Shown: positions 22,021 to 34,500, numbered from the stretch's first letter. The stretch is 43,234 bases of DNA from Saksenaea vasiformis B4078 (GCA_000697055.1 JNDT01001635.1:1-43234); one strand, 5' to 3'. Notes: generated by a model from the letters alone, not told the origin. Numbers and translations: made by a program.

Positions 22021-22773
22021 TTAAAGTTTGTATGTTGCTGGTTGCTGCTTCAATTTACCAGCAGCTGCTTGATCAATGAACCAAAAGACGCGTTTGGAGG
22101 CTGGTTGGACTCGCTGACAAGGCAATTCCAACGCAGGCTGTTCGAGAATCTTTTGCACCATCTCCTGCTTGCCTTCTCCTGCGGTAACAAAAGCAACTAC
22201 ATTGGCGTTGTTGACAACAGGGAATGTCAATGTGATGCGCTCCGGTGGGGGCTTAGGAGAGTCAACAATTGGGGCCACCCAACGCTGGGTTTCGTTCAGC
22301 AACGCGTGTCCTGGAAACAGAGAACAGCAGTGGCCGTCGGGACCCATACCAAGCAAAATCAAGTCGAACTTTGGAAGTTCGTGGAAGAACGTCTTGAGTT
22401 GCTCCTGATAATCCTCAGCTGCCTTATCTGTGAGCTTTTCTGTCGCGTATTTCGCGTGAATGGTGTGTACATTTTCTGCTGGCAACTGCGGGACATGGTC
22501 CAACAGGGTCTTCTTCAGTTCCAAGTAGTTGGAGTCAGCATGGTCCAGGGGTACACAACGCTCGTCGGCCCAGAACACATGCCATTTGCTGAAGTCGATG
22601 TTGGCGTTGTGAATCAAGACCTTGGACAACAGCTTTGGAAGAGAACCACCGGAAACGGCGACAGAGAAAGTACCATGGTTAGCGACGGCCTCGCGTGAAA
22701 GCTTTTCAACAAAGTCATTCAGACCGGCGGAAAGACCGTCGGTAGTGGGGAATGCGTACACGGTGGAAGTCAT
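22021..22773 (-). CDS. PGLS: 6-phosphogluconolactonase
   Basis: Hydrolyses 6-phosphogluconolactone to 6-phosphogluconate, the second step of the oxidative pentose phosphate pathway, in the cytosol. Single exon, 250 aa, the usual length for the eukaryotic family. Diagnostic motifs are present: AVSGGSLPKLL (39-49), FWADERCVPLDHADSN (67-82) and LGMGPDGHCCSLFPGH (141-156), the last carrying the active-site histidine region. The start is the first in-frame ATG; the reading frame runs 29 codons further upstream without an ATG. A long antisense ORF over the same bases is a codon-usage shadow. The enzyme provides NADPH for lipid synthesis, which fits an oleaginous-type fungus but is not specific evidence. 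Confidence 0.95.
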   Translation of the reverse strand: MTSTVYAFPTTDGLSAGLNDFVEKLSREAVANHGTFSVAVSGGSLPKLLSKVLIHNANIDFSKWHVFWADERCVPLDHADSNYLELKKTLLDHVPQLPAENVHTIHAKYATEKLTDKAAEDYQEQLKTFFHELPKFDLILLGMGPDGHCCSLFPGHALLNETQRWVAPIVDSPKPPPERITLTFPVVNNANVVAFVTAGEGKQEMVQKILEQPALELPCQRVQPASKRVFWFIDQAAAGKLKQQPATYKL

Positions 22774-23485
22774 GACACGTAGAAATGAAGTGATAACGTC
22801 AAAACGTCCGCACAAAATTTCGAATGACTGAATTTTTTCTTCAACCAGCTCAATAGCCAATCTTTTGCCGCAGCAGTCAAGTAATTCTCTTATCTAACAA
22901 ACTTGCCTTGATGCTCCCATAAACTTTCCATAGAGAAGAATGCGACGATGGTCAGTAGCGCCCGGAAATACGATTATTCTCGTAATGATTTCGTTACACG
23001 TACTTTATTCGAAGTCGGCCTAGCACAATGGTGAACGCTTGCGATTAATGTACAATTGGCGCTTCCACTAAGCTTCGCACATTTTTTTTCTTCCACTTCG
23101 ACTACAATATCTACTTATACTCACAACCTGCCAAACCAAAGTGCAAATCCAGTCCTCATCTCCGCAAGTTGCCTTTCTCAATAAAGGAAAATATATACGT
23201 GTATTATCACCCGTAACAATTTACAGTAATCAAAGAAAAATTGCGCTGTCGGACGATCGACTTTATGCAAACGGATAACTTTCCGATGACCATTAGCTCG
23301 CGTCCCATATCGGCATGAAATTTATTCGTTATTGTTTGGTATAAAACAAGCGGCGGAGAAATTTGGTAATCGCCTGGGGGAGTATAGTAAAGCACCGTAA
23401 AACATGACAGTTCGCCTTTGTTCACATGGTCACCTACTTGCACTTTTTCGACTTCTCTCCAACTCCGCTTGGTCACACTTACACA
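22774..23485. other. Divergent intergenic region
   Basis: About 0.7 kb lie between the divergent 6-phosphogluconolactonase and secreted-protein genes. The region holds both promoters. Short ORFs are present but none has a recognisable motif. Confidence 0.5.
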
Positions 23486-24151
23486 ATGGTGCATTCAAGT
23501 TCCCGGTTACCGGCATTCCTCTTAATTCTGTTATCTATTCTCGTCTCTGTTTCCGTGTCAATGTCACAGTTTCAAGTTGTTCTTCGTGAAGGTATCACTG
23601 GAGGTTTTGTGGGTCCTACCATCAAGTAAGCACATTCCATGTTTTTCTCTTGTGCTGAATTCCATGCAGGCAAGTTATCGAAATTAGAGGCGATGGCACT
23701 GGCGCAGGCATTCGTCACTCTACACTGAAACCTGACTCAAAGACTGACTATGTCACTCAAGCAGGCACTCTATCAACGTACGTATAGGTCATAGCAGCAG
23801 TCAGTGGCCTTGGTTCCTAACCTGCTCTATCTAGTCAACAAGTTCAGGAAGTCCTCCCAAACTTAAAACAGCAACTGGCGTCGTTGCCTACTGAGTATCC
23901 TCCTGGAAGTGAAGACATCTACGGAATGGATATCTCTATCAGCGTTCTTTCCGATGATTTCCAGTGGCAGAACGGTAAGGATGCCTACCAGTAGATTTCT
24001 ATGAAAATAACACGCCTTCGTAGGAGGTCCTGAAGGATGTGGCCGTGGAGAGTCGTCGCAACAGGCGACTCCCGAGCAGAAGGCCATATTTAAAGAGCTA
24101 GTAGAAGCACTTTCAAATTTGAGTCAGCAACATGCTGTTAACGCGCAGTGA
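23486..24151 (+). CDS. Small secreted protein, possible emfourin-like inhibitor
   Basis: Predicted secreted protein of 171 aa; exons 23486-23625, 23670-23777, 23835-23974, 24024-24151. Residues about 9-26 form a hydrophobic signal-peptide core (FLLILLSILVSVSVS) after a basic residue. The mature part begins near SQFQVVLREG, followed by TGGFVGP, VIEIRGDG, a helical segment, a Pro-rich turn, YGMDISISVLSDD, and a C-terminal helix ELVEALSNL. This order of a GGF-G strand, a helix and a Y-x-x-D strand, with a closing helix, resembles emfourin-type metalloprotease inhibitors of bacteria. I see no sequence identity strong enough to be sure, and function is unproven. Two cysteines at most are present in the mature part. 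All introns are in phase with standard donors and acceptors. Confidence 0.8.
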
Positions 24152-24659
24152 GATTTCTTACAATACAAGAAAATCACACTATGGGTAATTTATCACGCAA
24201 ACGTGACTCTGCAAGGATCTGTTTCGCAGAGAGTTTTATTAAAAATCCAAAGAAGATTGTTAAAGAAAACGAAAAAGAAAAAGAGGAGAGTGCGAGATAA
24301 AAATCGGCTATGTTCTCCTACGGGAGTCCAGGAAGATATTCGACAAGATACATAAGGCAAAAAGAGTCAGTGAGGCTATGACGATACATTATTATTAAAA
24401 TGTACATTCCTGTTTATGGCTTTGGAACTTGTAAACTGACAGTGTCGTCATGAATCACCATACCTGGTGAGGTTCTCTGCTTGAGGTAAATACGATCTGC
24501 AATTGGTAGACGCAGACCCCGCGAAAGGTTCAGTAACATCGATGCATAATAATCCTTTCGCATGATTCCTCTACGCAGCAACATCTCCACAGTTCTTGTC
24601 AATAATCGAAACGTACATTTGCAACCATTTCGGCGAAGATTTCTCAATTATAAACCTTT
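24152..24659. other. Intergenic, 3' of the secreted-protein gene
   Basis: No gene is recognised. A 6-bp imperfect inverted repeat (CTCTGC / GCAGAG, near 24206-24231) and A-rich sequence follow the stop codon and may belong to the 3' UTR. Confidence 0.4.
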
Positions 24660-26860
24660 ACGAGGAAATACAATGCTCCATTAAAGACTGAGAAGATCTG
24701 GAAGGTGATGTTGCAGATACTGTGATCCAGATCCTGGAGACCGAATCTGCAGACACAGCCTTAAAAAAATGGCGCAAGCAATTCAGTAGGGGATCCTTTA
24801 GGGTGGGAATATCAAATTCTATTGCCTTTTTCTTCGTTTCACATTCTATGCAGATCTTTCGCAATCTTGAAGCCACCCAGTATTGGAACCGGAAACAACT
24901 GGAAGAGAAGCACGATGAGGCGGTGCAGCATTTGTCTGTAGAATATATCTCGAAAGCTGAAAAGCGATCCAGTGAAACTTTAGCATTGTTATGTGGCGAA
25001 GGCAAGCGGAAAAAGTTGAATACAATGACCGTTCATGTATCTAGTGGAAGTGGTCGAGAGTAACACCAAAAGTAGCAACTACTGACTTTAATGCTAGATC
25101 GAAGAAAAAGATGGCGTTGAAGTGGATGGTGGTATATCGGTAGGCACACTTATCAAACGTGCAGCTATCGAAAGATATGTAACAAGTTATCTTAACTTGG
25201 ATCAATCTACCCAGAACATTGTCTAGTAAGCGCTATTACATATTATTTCTGATCATGACTGACAATATTATACCCTCGGATTTAACTCGATTCTCGATCT
25301 CTCCAACCAGAATGAAACGAAAACAGTTGTCAGAATACACTTTTTACAGAAGGAACTTAGTCGAGATTGGTAAAACGGTATATCGAAAAGAAGCATGAAT
25401 GGTTCTCTTTCGACAAGGAACTGAGTAATCAGTTAATGGAAATCGAAAAGGCAAGTTGTTGTGCCAAGGATTTTAGCATTAAAATGAACCGAGCGTGCTT
25501 GGCACTAGGTAGCTGAGAAGGATGTACATGTTGCAAGGAACTGCGCAAACAGATACATACGAAGAGTTTCCGATCCTCTGAAAAAAAAAAGCATCTTCAA
25601 AGTATAGGAACATATGTGAGTGTATACACTGAGAATATTTCCGAAATGGATCGTGACTCTGGCATAAATTTAGGCTGTCTCTGTTTATCGGATCACCTGG
25701 TATATTCAACGATAATTCTCTATTGGAAAACGATTACATAGCTAAGCTTTGGGAATATGTTTTTGAAGAGCTATTTCGGCATACGAATCTACAGCTACGA
25801 TGGTAAAACATGCGTTATCGCGACTACACCTCAAAGCAGCTTGAATGCAGGTGGGAATCTGTACCACCGCATACGACCATTGCCAAGATGGAATCAAGAG
25901 CGGATATGGTGAAAGTGATCGGATATAAAGTTGATTTGCGTGAAACAACATGTATAGGCGGTAAATGTTGCGATGTGTTGGATATCGAGTTTTCTCGTCA
26001 CAGGGCATCAACTAGCAAGTATCAAAAAGATCACTCAAAGACACTTTGCGAATCCAAGGTTATCCTGGGCTCCATATTCAACACAGGCGAACTATCGAAC
26101 AAAGAACTGACGGGATTGTATGTATTAGCTATCCAGATACAAGGTAACGGAATCCGTTCCACTGTATAGAACCGCTAAACAGCAACTACTAGGGTGGCAA
26201 GGAAAAATAACCGAAATAAACCTCTAACGACCAGGGCTCTGTTGTATCGCGTGTGGTCGTGAGAGAGAGATAAAAGCTGAGAAACGAAGAATACAATGAA
26301 ACCGAAGCTAGGTGGAGTTTATTCTGGAATCAGAACAAGAGATCAAGACTATATTATATGGTGATATTTATATTACGCTGAGTCGCGTCAATAACGGATT
26401 TCCTGGGTTAGTTCAGATATATTTAATTGAACATCCGCTTATAATCGCACTAGACCATTTGATATAGCTGGATACTACAGGCTCTATATCGGTTCCCATA
26501 AAGGCTCGTTAAAGATCCCATTCGGTCCCACGAGACTTTCTATGATGCGACCATGGATCCAGCAATTACTCATGGTCAAAGTATTAGCAGTTGTAACCGA
26601 TAGAGCAGAGCAGATGATTAACTTAACGTAGCAAAATGCCCAACGACTGAGCGAAGTCATACGGACCTGCATGGACCATCAGCGTGAACGGACGCGATCC
26701 ACGAGCAATCGAATGGGGAAACCCGATTCCTTGGATAAAAATGAGCAAGGGCTTGTGTATAAACAATGGACCAAGAGTAGCTGGTTCACGCCTGCTAGAA
26801 AACAAGAGGATGAAAAAGTCCGTATAATCCTTGTTCAATTATCGGCATCCCAATAACACA
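24660..26860 (+). pseudogene. Decayed member of a Mucorales-type expanded gene family
   Basis: Plus-strand coding remnants run in order through this region but are broken by stops and frame shifts. Segment 1 (about 24680-25062) is Lys/Glu-rich and helical, with KKWRKQF and YWNRKQLEEKHDEA. Segment 2 (25098-25226) encodes a Gly/Asp-rich stretch and ERYVTSYLNL. Segment 3 (25380-25450) has KKHEWFSFDKEL. Segment 4 (25670-26167) has LLENDYIAKLWEYVFEELF, then a stop in the middle of LRW|NMRY, then KVIGYKVDLR and CESKVILGSIF. Segment 5 (26464-26857) is open except for one stop. The order and words resemble a large family of uncharacterised proteins I recall from Mucorales genomes, hence the call. A less likely alternative is an intact, intron-rich gene that I failed to join. 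Confidence 0.5.
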
Positions 26861-26861
26861 C

Positions 26862-27800
26862 TAGCTGTTTCGCGCTTCGCGCTTCTTGGGGGGGAGGAAG
26901 CCCCCAGGTCCTTAATAAAGGAAGTCGGGGATTGAGAAGAAATGAAACGTTGGATAAAGTGTCAGCAGTTCCGATGTAATTTGAAATTCAGTTTCATGAA
27001 GCGGCAGCCAGGTGCATCGTGCTGCTATGCAGAGGAAAAGAAACCCCTTTGCAGTCATAGAAATCCCTGAGGTATATCAAGAGTAAGACGTTGCAAAATA
27101 TACAGCGAATGGAAATTAAGATAGTTGAACAACTACACAGTATGATGCAGTAAAAGGTGATACGTCAAAGGAAAGCGTATCTCGGTGCAGTCCAGTACAA
27201 ATCGGACACCATATGACAGAAGATGGATATTGCAAGATAGATTTCGAGAGCAAGAATATAATTGAAAGGAGGGGCATTGCAAGAAGATGTGCCGTTAAAA
27301 AGTCATTGTTTAAGGTGGCGCAAAAAAAACATCTGCAAGAAAGAGGTACTGCTGAAATAAGGCAAATGCAACAGATAACATAGCAAGTACACATTACGGA
27401 AAAAAGAAGACATAATTGCAAAGAGAGATTCCATGTGAAGGGACATATGCAAAACAAAGTCATGGTAAAAAAAAAAAAAGGAAAACTGATCCGCAAGAGA
27501 AGGATGGCAAGAAAAAGTATTGTACGAATTGTGCAAGAAGAAATGTATGCAAGTAGATATCCCGAGAAGAGGATATGCATAATACCCAAGCGCGATACAT
27601 TCGAAGGAGAATCTACAACAGGAAGAAGCATTAAAAGAAGACATTGTTGAAAGACCTTGCATGAAGGAAAATGTACGAAAATGTACAAAAATGATTTCGC
27701 AAGGAATGTTTTCAAGAAAATTCATACTCGAAAAGAACAAACTCGAAGAAGAAGAATCCTCAAGGAGCGACGTCCTCAAGAAGATACATAGAAAAACAGG
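26862..27800. mobile_element. Dispersed repeat family 2, copy 1
   Basis: This copy is collinear with the sequence from 42266 to the window end, in the same orientation. Shared landmarks in order are TAGCTGTTTC at the left edge, a G-rich block, GCAGTTCC, TCAGTTTCATGAAGCG, AGAAATCCCTGAG, AGAGTAAGACGTTGC, TATCTCGGTGCA, CACCATATGAC, AGATAGATTTCGAGAGCAA, TACTGCTGAAATAAGGC and GGATGGCAAGAAAAAGTATT. No transposase, helicase or reverse transcriptase is readable, so it is non-autonomous or decayed. Read on the minus strand the shared edge ends AAACAGCTAG followed by T, preceded by a small CGC-GAA-GCG hairpin and an 8-bp hairpin, which resembles a Helitron 3' end. The right boundary is approximate. Confidence 0.65.
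26885..26908. repeat. Hairpin near the edge of repeat copy 1
   Basis: An 8-bp stem (CTTGGGGG with CCCCCAGG, one G-T wobble) encloses an 8-nt loop, 23 nt inside the element edge. Copy 2 keeps only the G-rich half. Confidence 0.7.
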
Positions 27801-29104
27801 TGCTTTCATATGATGGTTGGCTTCTCCATCTCCGGACCAAAGCGTGCAAGGATATGCTCATCTTACTTTCTATCTGCGGATTTCGGTTTGTTTGGTAGGT
27901 ATCTGACAGACAAGAAATCCTTTGAGACTCTTTCTTTATTTGGATGTGAAGGTAAGAGATGATTATATGTCTGTCCTTATTATTGTTCTATCCATTCGGA
28001 GATTGTAATCTTCACCCTGGTCAGTAGATCTGTATTCCTGAGATGGTCTTGACTTTGGATATAATGCCGATATTTAGGTGTGGATCTATGTCCTCATATG
28101 TGAGCTATACGACACTATCAGCTGTTACACGTAATTACATATGACAACCTAATCTGCTACGATCTTTACATCGAGGGTTTAGTAGGATAGCCGTGCTACA
28201 TCAACGTATCAGCAACAAACCAAAAATGGAATCCTCTCACTAAACTGTAGATTAAGTGGAGGCCCTGAAAGGGACGATAGAGTATGTGAAATCCCGTATT
28301 ATCCGAATAACCAAACTGACGGAAAGATGCTGGTTCTATACGTTAACGTCCATGCAGGACAAAGAAATCTGGACTACACCGCTCACGACTTCTTCTACAG
28401 TTCACTAGAAGATGCCAAGCTACTCCAACAAGCATGTTAGAGTAGGTGCAACTGTGAAGACCACCCAGAGTCCTTGTCCCACTGACTGCTGCGTTGGTAG
28501 GATACCCACAACCGAAAGTTCCATTACATTAGACACATGATGCATGTTTGCAAATGTTGAAACGATACTCCTAACAGAGACGCATTCTGAAGACGTACAT
28601 TTCTGCCGAATCTGGTGCTTCGACGCCAGCATACAGAGTATCCATGTTCTCTGGACAGCCGACACATTTGCCAAACACGCAAATGGGCCTTGGCAATCGG
28701 CTGCCTCTAATGTTTCTAAAGGAGCTACTAAGATCCCCTCAATGGAATGACGTGCACTTATCTCTTGGTTATTGAAGTTGCATTAAGAAAATGACAAGCA
28801 CCTCTTCCGTGCTGGTGGTTCTGACATTCTTCGCCTGACCCTAATTGCCGACGCACACAGTTGTGACACTTACCATCATATCAATTATTGCATCTCCGCA
28901 AAAGCAACCATCGTCCTTGCTGCCATACTCGTCAAAGCAGGTTTGGCAACCATATTTAGCCATCCCCCTATTCTAAATGACCTTCCCCTGTCTACTGCAG
29001 TATCTGCTTTTTCCCTTTCGCTCCCTACTTTTTTTTTGGATCCTATTTTCCCTTTCCATTATTCGTTTTTGTTTTTTTTTACTTCCTGATACTATCTTGA
29101 CAGA
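27801..29104. other. Relic-rich intergenic stretch
   Basis: No intact gene. A plus-strand frame between about 28540 and 28750 reads as a coherent peptide with CRIWCFDASIQSIHVLW, and neighbouring frames continue it on both sides with stops, so an old coding or transposon relic is likely. The last 150 bp are T-rich with short pyrimidine runs and form the upstream region of the G-beta gene. Confidence 0.4.
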
Positions 29105-30356
29105 ATGAACGGTGATAGCGAAATATCTAATCGCATTGCAGCAGCGCGCAGAGAAGCCGAAGCACTTAAGGAGAGAATTAAGCAGAGAAAAGAAGCGTTG
29201 GCAGATACGACACGTAAGTCAAAAAAGAAAAGAAAGAGGAAAAGAAGAGAAAAGAAGAAAAAGATTGATCAAAGTTCTTTTTTATAGTTCAAGAGATGGC
29301 TAAAGATGTAGAATCCTTGCCTCGTATTGTGATGAAGTCCCGTAGAACACTGAAAGGACATTTGGCAAAGATCTACTCCATGCATTGGGCGGCGGACAAA
29401 CGGCATTTGGTATCTGCCTCACAAGACGGTAAATTGATCGTATGGGATGCCTATACAACCAACAAAGTCCATGCCATTCCTTTGCGTTCATCATGGGTGA
29501 TGACATGTTCTTATTCACCTTCTGGTAATCTTGTTGCTTGTGGTGGTCTCGATAATATCTGCTCCATTTACAACTTGAGATCACGCGATGGTCCTTCGCG
29601 TCCTGTCCGTGAACTGTCTGCCCATACCGGTTATTTGAGTTGCTGTCGATTTATCAACGATCGCCAGATCCTGACAGCTTCGGGTGACATGACGTGTATG
29701 TTGTGGGACATTGATGCAGGTGTGAAGATCGAAGAATTTGCTGATCATACAGGCGATGTCATGAGGTAAAAAAAAAGAAGATCATTTAGCCAATTTCAAT
29801 TTCTGTCTTCTTTTTCTTTCCCATTGTACTCATTCAACGGTTGAATTAGTCTTTCATTGGGGCCAAGTCCAAACGTCTTTGTCACTGGTGCTTGTGATTC
29901 AACCGCTAAGGTTTGGGATATTCGAACCAAGCGATGTGTACAAACCTTTGTGGGACACGAATCCGATGTGAATGCGGTCCAATTTTTCCCTAACGGAGAT
30001 GCTTTTGCCACCGGGTCGGACGATGCAAGCTGCAGACTTTTTGATCTACGTGCCGATTGTGAATTGAGTGTGTACACCCACGAATCAATTCTGTGTGGTA
30101 TTACGTCGATTGGTTTTAGCGTTTCTGGCCGTCTGATGTTTGGTGGTTACGATGATTACAATTGCAATGTCTGGGATACAATCAAAGGAGAGCGCGTTGG
30201 TGTACTTGCAGGTCACGAAAATCGTGTGTCTTGTCTGGGAGTTTCAAGTGATGGTATGGCGCTCTGTACCGGTAGCTGGGACTCAACCCTAAAGGTATGT
30301 CATCTCAGTTGTTTTTATACAATTACTAATTATCCGGAAACTAGGTCTGGGCTTAA
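29105..30356 (+). CDS. Heterotrimeric G-protein beta subunit
   Basis: G-beta protein that pairs with G-gamma and G-alpha at the plasma membrane and signals in mating, growth or nutrient pathways. Four exons: 29105-29213, 29288-29765, 29850-30294, 30345-30356; 347 aa. An N-terminal coiled coil (about residues 1-45, [17 protein letters not shown]) is followed by seven WD repeats. Diagnostic stretches include [70 protein letters not shown] and the C-terminal WDSTLKVWA. The last exon encodes only VWA and the stop, placed by an ACTAAT branch motif and by the invariant family ending. Length matches animal and fungal G-beta. Which of several paralogues it is cannot be decided here. Confidence 0.96.
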
Positions 30357-31502
30357 TATAGCTTCTCGTCTCATATACTGGCTTAAAACGTCTATTTATC
30401 GCTGTACACTTCCATTGATATGTGTCTATAATATATCTCTATTTATTATTGACACGTAGTTTCCATTCCTTATTTTCAGAAAGAAAAAGAAAGCGTTATC
30501 ATTATTAAAAAGTTTTTTTTCATGGCTTCCTCCTGTTCTGTTCGACCCTTCCTAGCCTCTACCCGTCTCAAGCCCCAATAATGTGTTGTATGTATGTCAT
30601 CCCAATTGTAATCAAAGAGCAGTTTACAGATAAAAAGATATAAGATAGATTGCCGACGAAAAAGGTCAATGTGAAAGGTAACACCTTACGTCAAAGTGAC
30701 AACCTTGCATCTTGTCAATAAAAGATCACAATCGTCATTAAAGTTGTCATAGTCATTCTTCCAATATCTCTGAACTTTCCAGCTTTTGCTTCATAATTAA
30801 CGCACAGACACCAATTCCCAATTTACAGAAGAAATCAGTCGGATAGCTTTCATTAACCATAACCAAGTATATTTAATACCTCTGCGACACACCCTCCAAG
30901 TTCCGATCGTGTACCTATTTTAAATACATCAGCGATCATGTTTAATCAGTGATTGCCGCAATACTAACAGAAAATAATTCCTATTTTTAGTGCTCGTCCT
31001 GGTATGGCAACTGTATTGTGCACCCCCTTTTTACTCCCAAAGCAAGCACAGTAAATGCAGGAGTAATAAAGTAAATGCACGCTCCCGTCTCAAAAATCTG
31101 AAAACACTTGAACCGTCCATCTTGAATTGAACCGAGTTAGATACATAGTTGGTCTTTTATAATGCTGTCAACAAAGTTAGTGACCGAAATTTCCATGTCT
31201 GTCTGGACTTTAATACTTCTTCTGCGTTCCTGAAGTACTCAGGAAAAAAGACATTTGGAAAAGAAGTTTCTGGCAAACGGTTCTTTCTCTCACTGGTCTA
31301 CAGATACTGTCTCATATATACTACTCAGTTCCCTATCTTTCAATACTGTTATTCTCGGACTTCAAGACAACAGCACCTCTTTTGGGAGGGTAGAGTCCGC
31401 GAAAGCGGCATTTGGGTGCCTTGTGACAGTTTTTCTTTGGCGTGGCGCTTCGATACCCTTCAAGAGCTTCCGCTTTTTTTTCTTTCGTTTAATCAGTGCA
31501 GC
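30357..31502. other. Intergenic between G-beta and UTP21
   Basis: About 1.1 kb with the G-beta 3' UTR on the left and the UTP21 promoter on the right. A pair of similar AAAGTAAATGCA-like words lies near 31050. No gene is recognised. Confidence 0.5.
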
Positions 31503-34500
31503 ATGGTAGTCAACGATCCCGCCCACACTGACAAAAAAAAACGTATCGAAAAGACGACGAAGAAGAGAAACGTTGGACGCTCCCGTATTTTTCAAGCTTT
31601 TCGCGCTATTGGATATGTAACCAACGATATTCCCTTTGTCGTCGAAACCCGAGGTCAAGATCATTTTTTGACCACATGTGTGGGCAATAATTTCCAGATT
31701 TACAATGTATGTTGATATCCTTCGGCAAAAATCTGTATCTTACGCTTCATTGTATTGCAGCTGGCAAAAATGAATCTGCTTTTTGTTGGGCCATCGACCG
31801 ATCGCCCGATTACAGCCATGACAACTGCAGCAAACATCACTTATGCTGCATGCGACAATGTCATTTACGGATACAAACGTGGAAAACAGGTACAAGAAAG
31901 AAAAACGCGATTAGAAATAACCTTGCGTTCAAGGTCTCCTGCATTCGAGGCGCGGAAGGATTCAGCATCTTCCAATTGCTCGTGTTCGGATCATTCATAG
32001 CCGCCTTATGCGATGACAATACTCTCAAGCTATGGGACACAGTTACTGGAGGTAAAAAGAGAGCATGAAGGTTTCAAATGAAGCAGTAACTTACGGAGAG
32101 TAGAGATGTATACCGAGATCGAATTTGGCGATAATTTCACCGTCTCTGCTATGATCCACCCCAGCACGTACCTGAATAAAATCCTGGTAGCAAGCACCCA
32201 GGGTACAATGCAGATTTGGAACATTCGTTCAAATAAGATGATCTATCAGTTCAAATCATTCGGATCGTCGGTAACCTGTTTGACACAGTCACCTGTAGTT
32301 GACGTTGTTGGTATTGGATTGCTCGATGGAACAGTGTTGCTGTACAACATCAAGATGGATGAGAAGATCGACAGTGTACGACAAGATGACCGTGTGACAG
32401 CAATCTCGTTTAGAACAGGTAATGACGAAAATGCAGAGAAGAAGGAAGCTTAGCATATACTAGATGATGAGCAAATGATGGCGACTGCGAACATGCATGG
32501 TGATGTTGCTTTGTGGGATCTGAGCAAACGTCGACTAGCTCATATTATGAAGGGTGCTCATAGTGGATTTGTCCACTCCATTGCCTTTTTGCCAGGCCAA
32601 CCTGTACTAGTAACTGCTGGCTCTGACAATGCAGTCAAGGTAATCAATGCATAGGATAGCATGATGATCGCAGGCAATCTTACACCCTTTTCCTTCTTCT
32701 TGTAGCAATGGATTTTTGAAAAGCACAACTCTGTCCCGTTACCTCTCAAATCGCGTAGTGGACATTATGCGCCTCCTTCAAGAATTCGATTTATGACAGA
32801 CAGACTTATCATCAGTGCTGGACGAGACCAAAGTTTGCGAGCATTTTCAATCATCCGCGATTCTCAGAACACCGAACTTTCACAAGGTCATCTGGAAAAG
32901 AAAGCCAAGTCCAAAGGATTGCGAATGGAGGATCTTAGACTACCTCAGATCACGGAGTTTGCTGCATGTATGTCAATTTCAACGACATATTGCCGTTACT
33001 GATCATTCTTCGCAGCTACGGCACAGGAAAAACGATGGGATAATGTGGTCACTTGCCATCTTAATGATAATGGTGCTCGCACTTGGTCTACTAGAAACAA
33101 ATGCATTGGTGATCATCTCTTGCTCAGTCAAGACAAGAGTGCGGTGAAGGTAGAACGGATAATTCACCTGTGCGTTATCAAATCTAACTTGGTTCTTAGG
33201 TTACAAGCATCAGTGCATGTGGAAACTTCGGTCTGCTTGGCTGTGCATCTGGTCGAATTGACATGTTCAATCTTCAGTCTGGTGCTCATCGCAAATCTTT
33301 TTATGGTGAAGATGGTAATAACAATAGATCCATTCCTGCCTTTCTCTAAACTTGAGATAGGTCACCAGAAGGCAATCACTGGCGTCACAAGCGACAATGT
33401 CAACCGATACGTGATCAGTGCTTCGGTGGACAAGACTATCAAGGTAAAACCTCTAGCATACTAATAACTTTTTTTTATTGGAATTAACATTGGCATAGTT
33501 CTGGGATTTCAAATCAGCTAACCTTGTACATACAATTGATATGGAGTCACCCGTCGTTGATATCCGCTTCCTTCGCGATACAGGCCTTTTGGCAGTAGTC
33601 TGTGATGACCTTGGTATCCGTGTTGTTGACACAGAAACATACAAAGTGGTGAGAGAATTTTGGGGACATCGAAATCGTATTACCGATGTGGTAAGTGACG
33701 AATATAAAGTGAAGGCGGGCCGCATCCTCATGATAGCTATAGACGTTTAGCCCAGACGGTCGATGGCTGGTTTCAGCATCACTGGACGGCACAGTACGAA
33801 CCTGGGATTTACCGACAGGGTCTATGGTCGATATCTTCCGAGTAGAGGACGTGGTTACCAGTATCTCATTCTCACCTGCAGGTGACTTTTTGGCAACATC
33901 TCACGTCGATAACGTCGGTATCTTTTTATGGTAAGACGATAATGTGCGAAAAAGTTTATGTTTCCTGACGGGTTAAATCAGGGCAAACCGCTGTACATTC
34001 ACACATGTCTCATTACGAAACATCATGGACGATGAGGAAGCTGAAGTATTAACATTGCCATCGTTGGGTGGTCTTGACTCCGATGATGGTAAGTGAAGAA
34101 ATTTAGAAAAGAGAATAAGTTGTGTGCTAACCATAAGCAGAGAGCGATGAAGATGATGAAGAAGAAGCGGCGTCTTCCGCTTCCTTGGTGGAAAGCCAAA
34201 CCACAGTTGAACAACTTTCTGAAAACATCATTTCATTATCACTTGAACCAAGATCCAAGTGGCAAAACTTGCTACACCTGGATACAATCAAGGTAAAATT
34301 AAGGATGAAACTCAAAAAGACTGCTGAGATGGGCTCACACAAAAAGTATATAGCAACGTAATAAGCCAAAGGAAGCACCGAAAGTACCCGAAAAGGCACC
34401 TTTCTTTTTGCCTACGCTCCCGGGTGCTGTAGCGAAATTTGCGGTTCCCAATGAACAAGAGGAAAAGGACGAAGCGGACGCTAGGCGGACACGTCTTAGC

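Noticed and set aside
21985..22698. 237-codon plus-strand ORF
   Set aside because: It is exactly antisense to the well-supported 6-phosphogluconolactonase gene and has no motif of its own.
24204..24233. Small inverted repeat after the secreted-protein gene, considered as a terminator or RNA element
   Set aside because: The stem is only six pairs with a large loop, which is expected by chance and is not a eukaryotic terminator signal.
27116..27715. 199-codon hydrophobic minus-strand ORF in repeat copy 1
   Set aside because: The opposite strand is purine-rich and therefore poor in antisense stops. The peptide is low-complexity Phe/Leu/Cys, and the equivalent frame in copy 2 is broken.
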